From Schoenoplectus triqueter (Eukaryota > Streptophyta > Magnoliopsida > Poales > Cyperaceae): a stretch of DNA of 31,068 nt. Of this stretch, positions 10,730-22,137 are shown piece by piece. A model generated the notes under the pieces. The model was not told where the DNA came from. It saw only the letters and a list, made by a program, of their open reading frames with translations, and ran no database searches. The DNA lies in NCBI GenBank assembly GCA_964058805.1, contig CAXKVV010001271.1, forward strand, positions 1-31,068, written 5' to 3'. Numbering within the stretch: the first letter of the stretch is position 1; each line of letters opens with the position of its first letter. The translations under genes were made by a program, and so were the position numbers.

Positions 10730-13182
10730 ATGGCGAAGTTTTTCAGGATTCTTTTTCCTAAGTATCAAGAGAGGATGGTATCAAATTACTTCCTATTTGC
10801 TTTTCTTTTCATTGGACAAGCTGATGAACTTACCATGTTGTACACATATTTAAACTTTTCTTTTCTTTTTTTTCCCTAAGTATCAAGCTGATGAACTTAT
10901 CATGCTGTACAACTTTAACCCAAAGATGTTTTTTACATAAATATTTTTTCAACATCATTTCATTCTATATATATATGTCAATGAAAGTCTAAAGTGTGAA
11001 TTGTGTTCCAATGAAATTTTACTGCAAAAAGTACTATAATGCAGACAATCCCCGCCACGTTTGCACAGCTACTGAAAGATCAAACAGGCACTGCTTTCAG
11101 GAAAGCCTCAATATCAAGCCCCTTAGGAAGAATATGGCATGTGGAAGTCAGCCGTATCGGGGAAGAAACCTACTTCACAAAGGGATGGCCTGAGTTTCTA
11201 GTAGCCCATGAGGTGCAGATATGGGACATGATGGTGTTCTCTCATGAAGGACAATCCAGTTTATCAGTCGAGATCTTTGACAAGACAACTTGCCTTAAAG
11301 AGTACAACTGCAGCCTGTCAGGTAAAAAATTATGCTTAGAGAGATTTACAGGTTGTGGAACTTGGAGAATCCATGATTGATGTTTCGTCTGATTTAGAAA
11401 CCGGGGTTAAGTTAGAAATTTTGTTATTTCTGTGTGACCTTTATTCCAATTGAAACAGACCTATTGCTGTAGATACCAGTTTGTAGATTCCCTTTCTCAA
11501 ACTCTTGTTGCAGGAAACCTCATGTTCAATTGCTTAGTTAGAGGATAAATTAACATAATTAGTGCCCCTCCCTACTTAATTAGCCGCATGGATCTTCTGA
11601 ATTTCGAGCAAAAGTCAGAAAACAGTTGCTGACTCAATTAATATCTACTTTAATGTGGTTACAGATTTTTTTTTTTACAATTTACACAGCAAAACACTGA
11701 ACATGTTCTCCTTCTGATAATGTACTTTAGCAACAGAGGAGACAAAGTTTGTCTGGTTAGATTGAGCCAGCAAATATCAATGTACTTTAAACAAATGGTC
11801 TTGATACAAATTTCAATCTGGTTAGATTGAAACAAAGTTCTTTCTTATAATGTACTTTAAAAAATATGGTCAAATTGTAATTTATTTAATTAATGTATCA
11901 TTGTTTTCTTCTTCAGGAGGAAGCTCCAGCTATTCTGATACTGGATATGAAGATGGAGACTCTGAAAACACCAGTGAAGGAATTGGCTCTGAAAGTTGTT
12001 ATCAAAGCTATGAAGATTTCATCTCTTGCAATGCTGCAGTGACTGGTAAAAAAAATAGGATTACTTGTCAAATTTATATAATCATAACTGTACATACCAA
12101 ATTGAATGACAGTTACTGATTGAATATTTGTTTTATATCTACAATTTGCTATATTTCTGGTACATTGAGCTGACCATTGTATGGAATTTTCATTATATGT
12201 TGATTTTCAACTGGAGAACATAGTACACAATTTAATCTCTTTTAGAAGTGTAAACTACTTCGCATCATCTGATGTTTTTTGCTTATATCATTATTCATTA
12301 CACAGTGCCGGACGCCACTATACCAAAAGATCTAAAGGATGGAAAGAGCAAGAAAGGTTTGCCATTTATGAATGAATGTAATGCATTATTCAATTGAGAA
12401 ACTAAATAACCTGAAAAGGGAAAAATGGTGATCAAAATGGATTCGAGTCAGCATTAACCCAAATTTTAGTTGTACAATTGCAGATAAAATTGGTACATGG
12501 TATCAGTGTGAAGCAATTGGTTCCATTCATCTTATTATTAATTTATTCAAATTTGTTAATAATTATGCAGCAAAGTTATCTTCTAATATGGACAAGAAAA
12601 TTGAAAGTTCAAACGCAATGGTTAGCATTGTCAATTGGAAAGACAAAATAAAGAACCACAGGTCTGAAATTAAGAAGAATATAAATTCAAATGCATTGCT
12701 AACAAAAGGACCTGCGTTATTCAAGACCATCCGTGCAGGATACAACTTCAACTACATGGTAAGTATACTCATCTTCTTCTTGCAATTTTCAGAATAAAAC
12801 AAATAAGCAAAATACAATCAGTTAATGCTCTTCCTGGTATTGATAATCTTTCTCTTGTTTCATCCATTTTCTTTGTTTTCGGGGGGTTGCGTGTGATGTG
12901 AGAAAATTTGGTAATTTCTGCATTGACTCTTTTTTTTTTTAACAGCCCCTGAAGAAGGTCTTTTGTGACAACTCCAAATATCAACTAACTGAAGGCAAGG
13001 CCACGCTTAGGAATGACAAGTTAGAGGCATTTACTGTGAGATACAGGGTTTGTGGCGCCTACAATTTTATTGGGAAGGGATGGAAGCAGTTCTGTGCTGC
13101 AAATGATGTTCGTAAGGGTGACTGTTGTCTGATAAAAATTATTGGTGACAATGAATTTCTTGTCAGTTTCAAGCGCCGCTAG
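10730..13182 (+). CDS. Gene A: REM-type protein with two B3 domains
   Basis: This is a predicted nuclear DNA-binding transcription factor of the plant B3 superfamily, REM group. Six coding exons join in frame: 10730-10777, 11045-11321, 11917-12045, 12306-12356, 12571-12758 and 12946-13182, all with GT-AG introns, giving 309 aa. The first B3 domain covers residues 1-108. It starts MAKFFRILFPKYQERM, the usual FF-K-L opening split by a phase-0 intron, and carries WHVEV (47-51), the GWPEF signature (63-67) and VFSHEG. An acidic, Ser/Gly-rich linker (109-151) and a Lys-rich stretch (152-215) follow. The second B3 domain (about 217-309) has GKGWKQF (274-280), the GD turn (289-290) and a C-terminal FLVSFKRR. 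The ATG is the first in frame after a good acceptor. Targets are unknown. Exon edges rest on splice consensus, frame and agreement with gene B. Confidence 0.88.
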
Positions 13183-13600
13183 CCAGTCGCAGGTTGTAAT
13201 TGGTATTAATTCTATGTATTTTTATCTATTAATGTTGTGCGGACTTGAAGTACATTGATCTATCCATATATATATATATATATATGGATTATAGATTTCT
13301 ATGTTTTAGCGTTTCATATAGCTAGGTATATATGTTTCAGATTTTCAAATAGTGTCAGTTGAGGTGTGCTTTGTACGTTGCATGACAAACTGATATCTTG
13401 TTAACATTTAGTTTGTAATAGCCATCTATTTAGTTAAGTTATTGATTATTAGTGCAAAAAATAATTAATTGAACTACTACTATGGAATCAAATTAATTGA
13501 GCATACAAAGAGAGTGTGGTGCGACAACACCCAGATACATTTTGTTACTAGTTTGTATGACTCATAATTAAGTCAGATACTAACAATTGTAGCACGAATA
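13183..13600. other. Gene A 3' flank
   Basis: This is the probable 3' untranslated region and spacer. It contains a perfect (TA)n palindrome at about 13262-13287. I could not fix a poly(A) signal. Confidence 0.5.
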
Positions 13601-13639
13601 AACGGAAAAAAAAAAAGGAAAGAAGCAAACTTTTTAGTC

Positions 13640-14712
13640 TTATTTTTATGCTTGTGCTTCTCGTGGTTGGTGGGCCAATGGATTGATGTTGGGCTCACTA
13701 TATGCAAGGTTTATAGGAGATATTGAAATTGGTGGGGGCTTTAGCATCTGAAAAACAAACCCCATGCCATGTGTGAGAATGCATATTCTCTGTAGGGTTT
13801 TTTTTATCCGAAGGGATTTCAAATATCAATTTAAATGGGTAAAGTTAGTCTGAATAGCGCAAGTTAATCTGAATGAATATGAAAAAGTTTAAATATGAAT
13901 TTTAATGCGTGAAAGATTTATTATTATTAAATTAAAAAAAATGATAATTAATCAAATGATCCCGATACAAAGTGCACCCAAGGGTGGATGTAGGATTTTA
14001 GTCAGGGGAGAAATTATCGGATTGTAATAGTTTATCGGGTTCAAATCCATTAACTAATCTGGTACTAAATAAAAAATTAATTATTGAATATATATTCTTA
14101 CCTAATAAAAAATTAATTAAAATAATAACATTTTATATATTAAAAATAACAACAAAATAAAGCTCAATTAAGTTGATGAAGAAAGTTTCCATCTACGGAA
14201 TTTTATATTTTGATATATTTGTATAATGATTTCATTATGCACGATATTAAATATTTTTTTCTCAATAAAATTAATCAAACAATCCAGAGGAGCAAAAAAA
14301 AATTTACAAAGAAAAATAAATTACTGAAAATTTTACTGAAATTTTTTTTTTCAAAATTCAGAATAACTTCTGATATACACTGCATCCGACCTGAGTGCAC
14401 CACTCTCTCAAGAAAATAAGAGCATCAAAGATACGGTTCTCCAAGGGTGGAGGTATTGATGTGATTGAACCACAATTATTAGCAACTGGGCTTCTGGGCC
14501 GAAAGTACTACTCATCAGTTCAACTGAATACTAATGGATACGGTCTCAACTCCCAAGGAACGCGCCTGGCAGAGAGGATGGAGTAGGTTTTTCAAGTGAT
14601 TTTGTTCTGTTCTTCTCTCTTGTCAACTTGTCATCATATATGCCCTGGATTGAGCTGCCTGCCTGCCCTCAAATCTCAATGGCCATGCCTCATCATGTGG
14701 GTAGAGTAGGCT
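13640..14712. repeat. Segmental duplication block, copy 1
   Basis: Two stretches match the region upstream of gene B: 13640-13775 with about 20815-20945 (GATGTTGGGCT, TTAGCATCTGAAAA), and 14470-14712 with about 21610-21850 (AACTGGGCTTCTGGG, CTCTTGTCAACTTGTCATCA). Order and strand are kept. Between them copy 1 carries a hAT element (13979-14393), while copy 2 carries a nested pair of MITEs. This indicates tandem duplication of a B3 gene with its flank, followed by separate insertions. Confidence 0.75.
13979..14393. mobile_element. hAT-like element, CAGGGGTGGATGCAGG family, copy 2
   Basis: It starts CAAGGGTGGATGTAGGATTT and ends CACTGCATCCGACCTG, an imperfect inverted repeat. It is flanked by a perfect 8-bp duplication AGTGCACC (13971-13978 and 14394-14401). 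The body matches the copy at 9661-10064. No transposase frame is visible. Small open frames crossing it are chance. Confidence 0.85.
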
Positions 14713-14749
14713 GGCTCTTCACATGCTTTTTTGGAGACCACTGTTTTTC

Positions 14750-14917
14750 GGAACCAGATCAGCTGTCGCGCGGCACGGTGCGGCGCAGCACGTGGTCCGT
14801 TCGATCACTTCGAGATTCGTGCTAACTCGAATCTTAAAGTATTAACACGAATCTCAAAGTGATCGAACGGACCACGTGCTGCGCCGCACCGTGCCGCGCG
14901 ACAGTGGATCCGGGTCC
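14750..14917. mobile_element. GC-rich Mutator-like foldback MITE, copy 1
   Basis: The 168-bp element is almost entirely inverted repeat. Arms at 14763-14821 and 14846-14904 pair over 59 bp with one mismatch, and weaker pairing extends to the ends (GGAACCAGATC and GATCCGGGTCC). A perfect 9-bp target duplication CTGTTTTTC lies on both sides (14741-14749 and 14918-14926), as for Mutator-like elements. GC content is far above the surroundings. A diverged relative lies at 26767-26889. The near-perfect arms suggest recent insertion and a very stable RNA hairpin if transcribed. Confidence 0.88.
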
Positions 14918-14949
14918 CTGTTTTTCAAGATTTTGCTTCCCAGCAAATA

Positions 14950-15479
14950 AGCTGTTTTGAGTGGAAAATATGAGCCGAGCTAAACTGAGTTCGTTAAATG
15001 TTTCATTCTAAAAAGCGTAGAATAAATTCAGTTTGTCACTATTTGCACTAATTCACGAGCCAAAATATATGTATTGACTTAGTTTGATATTTAAATTTGA
15101 TGCATCAACAAATTATAAGATTGATACTTCTATAAAATTGGTAAAAAAATTGGTATAAAAATGATATATCAATAAATTATGTTTTCAGTAATATATTTAC
15201 TTCATTAATTTGGAGTAGGTTGTTAAAAAAAATCGAGTCAAATATACGAATCGAGCTATGAGTGAGTAAGAGAAGTCGCTGAGATGATGAGAGAGATTAT
15301 CGGGTTGAAGTTTGATAGAAAAAAAGAGCATATAGATTATTATTATTCGAACTAAGTCGAGTCACGTACTGAGTTAATACTAACTTATATTCAGCTTATT
15401 TAATTGCTAAGCTAAATTAGCTCGAGGCTGAGCTGATTCCGAACTGAACCATGACCCGAGGTTTTTTATGCAGTCCTAC
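14950..15479. mobile_element. Degraded hAT element, TAGGGCTGCA family, copy 1
   Basis: The right end ...TTTTTTATGCAGTCCTA matches that of the element at 25619-26223 (...TTTTTTGTGCAGCCCTA). Internal stretches such as GAGTGAGTAAGAG, GAGATGATGAGAGAG and AAGTTTGATA are shared in the same order. The left end has diverged or been lost. Its insertion helped remove the 5' part of the intervening B3 relic. Confidence 0.65.
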
Positions 15480-15553
15480 CATCAAGGACAGATTACCGTT
15501 AAGAGGTTTGGCAGCTTTACATATTGACGTTTAACGATAGTTTTTAGTGCTAC

Positions 15554-15733
15554 CTTGAGTTACTGCATGGGAAGCCTGAAGAATTAAAATCTCTTGAAAA
15601 AATAGGATTCAGTGACTTCAGGAAAAAAAAAATCTCTTGAAAAAAATACAAACGTTATGAAAGGCAAGCAACAACCTTTTTCTTTGTTATTAATATTTTA
15701 TTTTATTATACATTTTAGACTCGTTTGAGAGCA
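15554..15733 (+). pseudogene. Relic of a third B3 gene
   Basis: The sequence aligns with gene B around 22690-22880. Shared stretches include GCCTGAARAATTA, AGGATTCAGTGA, AAATCTC, CGTTATG and AAGGCAAGCAA, followed by the T-rich intron and TTTGAGAG at the next exon. It therefore preserves the end of gene B's exon 2, intron 2 and the start of exon 3, including the unusual G|GCAAGC splice donor. Both sides have decayed and no frame is kept. Its position after the duplicated flank (13640-14712) is that expected for a lost B3 gene between genes A and B. Confidence 0.72.
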
Positions 15734-15902
15734 CGAGCATCCCAAATTGCAACTTCTAATTGCTGAACAAGTTCGAGAGTACATGGGTCCCAAATTGCAT
15801 TTTGGAAGAGTTCAATGATAATTCAATTTATAATTAGTGGAGAAATTGAATTAAAAATTTTAATTGTCACATTATCAATTCAGATATTAAATGCGAAAAA
15901 AA

Positions 15903-16271
15903 GTTAATCATCTGATAAATTACTGAACTTTGATATTTATTCATATTTGATCACTAAATTTTTATTTATCCATTTGTAGTCACTAAATTTTGATATTTAT
16001 CTAAATTTGATCACTCACATTAGTTTTTTCATTCAAAAATAATTAAAATAAAATTATATTTGTGGCCAAACATAATTAAAATGAAAAATGAATAAATAAA
16101 ATAATATTTATTTTACCATTAGTTTTTTAAACTATTTTTACATGGAAAAACTAATAGGAGTGAATAAATTTGGATAAACATTAAAATTTAATGATTAAAA
16201 ATGAATAAATGAATATTTAGTGATCAAGTATGAATAAATATTAAAGTTTAGTAACATATTAGAAGTTTAAC
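15903..16271. mobile_element. MITE with long imperfect inverted repeats
   Basis: The left arm (GTTAATCATCTGATAAATTA, then TGAACTTTGATATTTATTC) matches the reverse complement of the right arm ending at 16271 (GTTAAACTTCTAATATGTTA...). Arms exceed 80 bp. The flanks are A-rich (CGAAAAAAA and CAAAAAAAT), compatible with a degraded 9-bp duplication, so a Mutator-like origin is possible but not certain. Internal TTGATCACTAAAT units repeat within the left arm. Confidence 0.65.
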
Positions 16272-16345
16272 CAAAAAAATGATGGCATAAACACTCAGAT
16301 CGAGGTAAATTAATTGGACAATGTACTTCCCGTGGGAGAGTGTAG

Positions 16346-16974
16346 TAGTGTTATAAAATTGGGACGGGTCGGGTCGGGTCGGGACGGGTCAACGGGTTAG
16401 AACGGGTTCATTTTGGCGGGTTTGGCCGTGACCCGTCCTAGACCTGTTGGGTCGGACGGGTCGGGTCCAAGGGTGGGGCAGGTTGTCCTTATTTAATGCT
16501 AAAAGATGACGTTTTTTTTTCAAAATTCAAATAAATTCTAAAAAAATTCAAAAAATTCAAAAATAATTATTAAGAATATTAAAAATATATAAATATAATA
16601 TATTTTGACAAAAAAAAATTTTCCCCACATTTTCTCGTATTTTCCCATATATTTTTTATTTTTTTAAATTTCCCAGGTTACCGGGTATAGGGTCGGGTTT
16701 GCACGGGTTTCCTGGGTCGGGTCGGGGCGGTTATCACGGGTTGGGCGGATCGGGTCAGGTCGGGACAGGTCCAAAACGGGTCGGGTCGGGACAGGTCCAA
16801 AACGGGTCGGGTCTAGCACATATTTTTTCAAATTTTTTTGTCCGTGCCCGTACTAGATCCGCCGATTCTAACGGGTCACGAGTCTGACGGGTTTATGCAT
16901 GAGTCGGGACGGGGCGGGTTGCGGCCACGGATTCGGCCGGTCGAATCTGACCCGTACGGTTTTTTTTAAATCTA
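16346..16974. mobile_element. hAT-like element with GGGTCGGG-rich ends
   Basis: The flanks carry a perfect 8-bp duplication GAGTGTAG (16338-16345 and 16975-16982). The ends read TAGTGTTATAAAATTGGGAC and, reverse complemented on the right, TAGATTTAAAAAAAACCGTACG. Subterminal regions are packed with GGGTCGGG/GACGGGTC repeats around an AT-rich core (16500-16670). A GC-rich open frame at 16699-16887 is produced by the repeats and is not a gene. Confidence 0.8.
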
Positions 16975-16982
16975 GAGTGTAG

Positions 16983-18930
16983 AACCAAAATTATCGTATA
17001 CAATGGAAGTTTGTGAGCCTTGAATCTCATGCATAAATAAAATTGTTGGTAATAGTTGGATTGGACCTAAACTAAAGGCTTAATTATAAATTTAAAAAAG
17101 AACTATTTCGAGAGACTGAATTATGATGGGCCTCTAAAACCATTTCAATGTGGATTGATCAAAAATCCATGCAGTCAGAATCCAAATATTCAGAAAGCAA
17201 TTGGTTAAACCATTTATCCCAAAGTTTCTCCTAAGATTTAACTAATACCCTCAACCCGGCCAAACAGTAATTAACAATATCTTTGCTACAGTTCAAAATT
17301 TAGAACTACCAAGTTAGTTGATCTTTATTGTTAATAAATATACAAATTGGCAACTTCTGTTAGTGCATATCAAGGAAACAATGTGAACTACAGTATATTG
17401 CTAGCTCATTGGTCATGACATTTCAATCCTTCTTTTGTTTACATGAACATCTAGAGCACACAATAGAAATTGAGATTGATCTCATTCTAATTTTATATTA
17501 AAGTAAATAAAGAAAAGTAAATGCTATCCTAAATTTAAAATAAGTAAATCAAGAAAGTTTAGCAAATAGAAAGTATGTAGAGTTTTCGGACTATAATTAA
17601 ATACTAATGCTATTTTAATTTCAAATCAAATTATTATCTTCTGAAACAATTATAATAGATGGCTTATCAATTCTAATTTAGAATTTGCCCACCTTTATAG
17701 TGCAATTTCCTAGAGCAAATTTTATTTTGTAGTATAATCTAAATACACTAATTTTGTGATTCACCGGATTATTTACTCAAGTTATCAAATCTAATAATGG
17801 ACTCAACAATAAGATTCAAATCTGGGACCCCAAAAGTACTAAGGCATCTAACGAACTATTTTTTTCTAAGTCTCAGTTTGGGTCAGACAATTTACTTCTC
17901 ATTTCAATACTTAATCTCAAATGATTTTACATACAAACATTCAATTGATCAATTTCTATAAAAGTTTAAGTATGTGTCACTACCTAAATAAGCAATTCAT
18001 CATCTAATTCTTCAGATTATACACAAGTAATTCACAAATAAAGATTAATTCAAAGCAATCATTGAAATAATAACATAATTTGAATTAAAATAATAAAAGT
18101 ATCAATTATATGTCCTAAATCGTAGAAGATGGTAGTTTAGTCTTCCATGAGATAATAAATAATAGGAAAATAAAAAAATGATACACATGAGAAAGAGAAA
18201 ATAAGGGAATATGTTTAGAGAGAAAGAAAAGAAGTTTTCTTCTTTAAATTTTAAAATTTTCAAGTCTTCTATATTTTTCATCTATTTTCAGGTGTCTTTC
18301 GATTATGAGGCCCTAAAGATTGTGTTTTTCTCATTGTCTGGAGTGAAATTAGCCTAAAAATATTAAAAAACTCTCAGCGGTTCACTCAAAAAGTGTAAAT
18401 AACTGTCAGACGATCAGGATGAAACTGTCTCTGCATTAGACTGTGTGCAGTCCGCACCGAGGTCACACGAGGCCCAATTAGCTTATGAAGTCCATTTTTG
18501 TCGTTCCTTAACCGTTCTTACTCCAAATCATGTCTAATTTATTTTATTTCTTTTATCCTGCATTAAATATCAAATTTTAAGTAGTAAATTGATATTTAAC
18601 TCTAATTTAATGACACTAAAATATTTTAATCAGATTTTCTAAGTTCAATCCTAACAAATTCTCAAATAATTATATATAAATTGGCTCTCATCAATTGAAT
18701 CGATTGGATTGGACAAATCAAACGGATTAAACTTACAACTCCTACCTTTTTTATTTATTAGTTATCTACTCTTTTTACATTTTAGTTTGTTTTATCATGA
18801 CTTTGATTGTGCAATTCTATTTTCCTATCCTACATTATGAATTATCATCGATGTGACAGTGAAGGAACTATCCTGAACTGTAAAGAATTTATGGGAAGAG
18901 ACCAGAGGGGAAATGTTAAAAGGGTAATGT
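16983..18930. other. Long gene-poor AT-rich stretch
   Basis: No coding domain, RNA gene or clear transposon end is found in nearly 2 kb. The sequence is not simple repeat and could be decayed LTR-retrotransposon DNA, but I saw no reverse transcriptase or integrase motif and no matching terminal repeats. Confidence 0.4.
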
Positions 18931-18931
18931 C

Positions 18932-18996
18932 GGTCCAAACATTTTTTTCATGAAGCTTAAATGTTAAATTATTTATGAAAAAAAATGTTTGGACTG
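18932..18996. repeat. Short hairpin
   Basis: GTCCAAACATTTTTTTCAT (18933-18951) pairs with ATGAAAAAAAATGTTTGGAC (18975-18994), with one extra A in the second arm and a 23-bp loop. It may be a remnant of a small foldback element. No target duplication was seen. Confidence 0.6.
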
Positions 18997-18999
18997 TGG

Positions 19000-19890
19000 A
19001 CCGGGTTGAATTTTTCCGAATTTGGTCCGCTTAGATTTGTCTCGTATGGACCGTGATGAACAGTGAACAGTGCCGATCCGTGGCCCGAACAAGATCGGAC
19101 GGACCCGTTTGCATAACACTAAGTAGAATACATATAATTGATGCGAATGATTCGAATTTGTAAATGCTGATGACAATTAACTTCGAGAAATGTTCTTTGA
19201 CTAATGACTATTGATGTAAATGATTTGAATCTGAGAAGTGAAACACACGATACAGATTAGCATAGATTCAATGGTCCGAGTTAGAACTGTTCAAAATGAG
19301 AATTTTGATCTAATTCATTTTAAGTACTCTACAGATTGGACTCTCATAGATTGAGACGGGTCGGACACAGAGCAATTTGGTCCACCCATGATGGATTCAC
19401 ATGGATTTTTTTCTTTTGTAATTTTACAAAACTGTAAATAAACGTAGACTAAGTGAATTTGAATGAAGATCGCACCATAAGCAGTTTGATCTGTTATAGC
19501 GAATTAATACGGAACGATATATCCCTAGACTAAATGACAAATATAATATGTAGTACTAATCACAGTTTGTTCTGTTATTTTCTTTTATCAAAACTCCGGT
19601 GGTGGACTGATGATAATTTGATAGCATTGACCTGGCATGCAGTTGTAATTCATTGCACTCTTTTGTATACCATTTGTGACACGACTTCTTATTAACCTTA
19701 AATCAACTATGTAATTTGTCCTTAAAATGTTTGATTCATTTTAATTTTCTTAGTGCGTTCATATAGACTTTACATTGATTATTTACATTTGTCTAAATTG
19801 AAATGAAATATTATCCTCAAAAAGATGGGTTATCACAATTTATTATAGTCTCGGATGGGTTAACACAGTTTGAGTCAATTCTTGATGACA
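19000..19890. other. Intergenic, no gene seen
   Basis: A moderately GC-rich patch at 19010-19110 contains GGACCG/CGGACC motifs like those in the transposon ends elsewhere, but boundaries could not be found. The rest is AT-rich non-coding DNA. Confidence 0.4.
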
Positions 19891-20000
19891 GATTAGAGCG
19901 GTCCAGGATGAAAAAAATCATGATTTATTTATCAACTCATCGTAGGATTGAGCGGTTCAAAATGAAAAAATTCTGACTTATTTACCAACTCATCGTAGGA
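19891..20000. repeat. Two-copy tandem repeat of about 55 bp
   Basis: GATTAGAGCGGTCCAGGATG... (from 19891) and GATTGAGCGGTTCAAAATG... (from about 19947) run in parallel. Each ends in AACTCATCGTAGGA. The copies differ by scattered substitutions. No coding frame goes through them. Confidence 0.7.
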
Positions 20001-20790
20001 CAGCAAGAGGGAGAGGAATTGATTAAGGCTCTGAGCAATTACAATAATAGTGGTGCTTGAATGCTTTTTAAAAAAGATTATGTATTTATGTTCTTTAATT
20101 ATTTTTTGTGCGGCGAGAAAAATACTCTATTTATTCTTGCATTAGCATGTTTACTAGTTTGTTTTTTTAATCAAATTATCATTTGACAATCGTTGTTCAG
20201 TGATACTTCTCTAATATTTCTTATTCAAGTTTTAATGAGTATAATTAGTTTCTTGTTATGTATTTTGAGTAAAAATGTAGGAAAACATGCTTCTTCTTTT
20301 CTTCTTATTTTTTTGTTTCATTTTTTACTATACTTTTAAGTTTTTTTCTTCATTTCATTGTCATTATTCTCATCATTACTATCAGTATTATTATAACTAT
20401 TAGTGTCATTGATTTTTTATTTTCAAAATCTTTGATCTCTATGATTTCGGATTGAATTTTATTTTTACTCTATCCCAATTTATTGAGATTTAAAGACTTT
20501 GTTGTTTTTCTATTCAACAACATGAATTGATGATATGCTATAGAATAGTTTTCTTGTCTTGAACCCAAAACTAAATAAATACTCTCAAATATTTCATTAG
20601 CCGCGGAGAGATTCAATTTCACTGGTTGACACTTTGACTATTAGGGTAAGTCTTTAGGGATAATGCAAGGGGACAAATCAATGAGGATTATTACCGGCCT
20701 CCAAAAAAATAATGCTGATTTTGTAACTATTATTATGACCTTCATTTTTTTTTCCTAAAAAACAAAAACAATTGTACTATGAATGAAGGG
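20001..20790. other. Intergenic, no gene seen
   Basis: This is T-rich and AT-rich DNA. No frame, RNA gene or transposon end is supported. Confidence 0.45.
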
Positions 20791-20960
20791 AAAAGAGGAA
20801 AGAATCAGAAGGTAAGTCATATATGTATGCGTCATTGCGTCTGCCTCTTGTGGTTAGTGAGCTATTAAATTGATGTTGGGCTTCAGTATATGCATGGTCT
20901 GGGCTTAGCATCTGAAAAGAGTAGACAATGCCCATGCGTTGAGGACTTAAGGTATTGAAG

Positions 20961-21621
20961 GGTGGGGATCACTTGATAATGGGTTATTTTAATAATTTTG
21001 ATAATAGATTTTAAAATAAATATAAAAAATCTTAATAATAATTATATATATATTATTCTATTTATAAATTGATAATTTTTAAAATTTATATAATTTCATT
21101 ATTATTTGATAGTTCATCAAAGATCATCAATTTTTTATAATGAATATACATAAAATTTTAATCATTTTTAATGGACTATATATGATGAAAATTCATAAAA
21201 TTTTAAACACAATTAATCTATAAGTAAAAAAAATCATATATCAAGTTTTATTTATTTTTAAGATTTTTTAATATTTATTCTAAGAAAGGGATCCCTTGAC
21301 ATTGAGTTATCTTGACAATCTTAATAATGAGTTTTCAAATAAATACAAAAAATCTTTAAAATAGAAAATAAATTATAAAAAAAATCCCTTCAAAATCGTC
21401 ATTGATGGATATGAAATGATAATGAAATTATATGAAATTTCAATCACCATTAATTTACAAAAAGAAGAACATATTTGTAATATTTTTTTCTATTTTTAAA
21501 TTTTTTAAATTTATTTTATAACTCATTATCAAGATTATCAAGATAGTCATTGTCAAAATAAGTGATCCATTCCCTTGTTCTAAAATTCATCGTTAATATT
21601 GTCAAAATAACCCATTGTACC
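20961..21621. mobile_element. MITE of the ATCACTTGACAATG family (outer copy)
   Basis: The left arm GGTGGGGATCACTTGATAAT... and the right arm (reverse complement GGTACAATGGGTTATTTTGA...) bracket the element. Its right arm is interrupted by a second MITE of the same family at 21285-21577. It is related to the element at 7320-7704. It splits the duplicated gene flank. Confidence 0.6.
21285..21577. mobile_element. MITE of the ATCACTTGACAATG family (inner copy)
   Basis: The left end AAAGGGATCCCTTGACATTG and the right end, reverse complemented CAAGGGAATGGATCACTT, form inverted repeats. TTCTAA repeats at the two borders (21278-21283 and 21578-21583), consistent with insertion into the right part of the outer copy. 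Confidence 0.6.
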
Positions 21622-21981
21622 AACTGGGCTTCTGGGTCGAAAGTACTTCCCATCAGTTCAACTAAATACAGAGTGTGTCGAGGAATGCGCCAGGCTGAGA
21701 GAAGCGAGATACCTTCCATTTTCCCATAGATTTTGTTCTATTCTCCTCTCTTGTCAACTTGTCATCATATAAATTAACCACTTATCCTGGATATTAAGCT
21801 GCCCCTCTATGCTTGAATGCTTCTATTCTATGTCATGCCTCAATCATGTGCAATTTGGTTTTAATTTTCCTAATAAAGACTAGTGAAGCCCTTTTTCTTT
21901 GATAATTACCCGTAGGAAACTACTGAAGCCCTCATTTCATTTCCAACAAAGAAAGGACATGGAAAGGACAGCCGCTGCCCC

Positions 21982-22024
21982 TGCAATGATACCTGTCAGG
22001 CCCTTTTGCAATGATACCTGTCAG
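21982..22024. repeat. 18-bp direct repeat in gene B leader
   Basis: TGCAATGATACCTGTCAG occurs at 21982-21999 and again at 22007-22024, separated by GCCCTTT. Each copy contains an ATG out of context. The repeat lies about 115-155 bp upstream of the proposed gene B start, in the likely 5' untranslated region. Confidence 0.85.
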
Positions 22025-22137
22025 TTTTAATTTCTCCTTACTTGCTGTTCCCCTCTATGTTCCGTATAATATCGGCTTAGAAGTTCATCTTTCTCTTTCC
22101 AAATTTAATTTATTTTCCAGTGGGTGACCGATTAATC

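Larger units (their letters stand above)
20815..21850. repeat. Segmental duplication block, copy 2 (gene B upstream)
   Basis: It matches 13640-14712 in two collinear pieces (20815-20945 and 21610-21850). The second piece lies about 290-530 bp upstream of gene B's proposed start and may contain its promoter. A comparable piece upstream of the relic B3 copy suggests that the duplicated unit included the regulatory region. Confidence 0.72.

Noticed and set aside
12563..12984. Opposite-strand frames over gene A exons 5-6
   Set aside because: They are shadows of the coding exons, and the plus strand fits the B3 domain and splice sites.
16699..16887. Gly-rich 62-aa open frame
   Set aside because: It is translated GGGTCGGG/ACGGGTC repeat inside a hAT-like element with a clear target duplication. 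There is no domain or splice context.
16983..18930. LTR retrotransposon
   Set aside because: The stretch resembles decayed repeat DNA, but no paired terminal repeats, primer-binding site, or polymerase motifs could be found by eye.
21959..22030. Upstream start MERTAAAPAMIPV for gene B
   Set aside because: The frame stops at TAA after 23 codons, and no good donor joins it to the exon at 22138. It is left as possible upstream open frame only.
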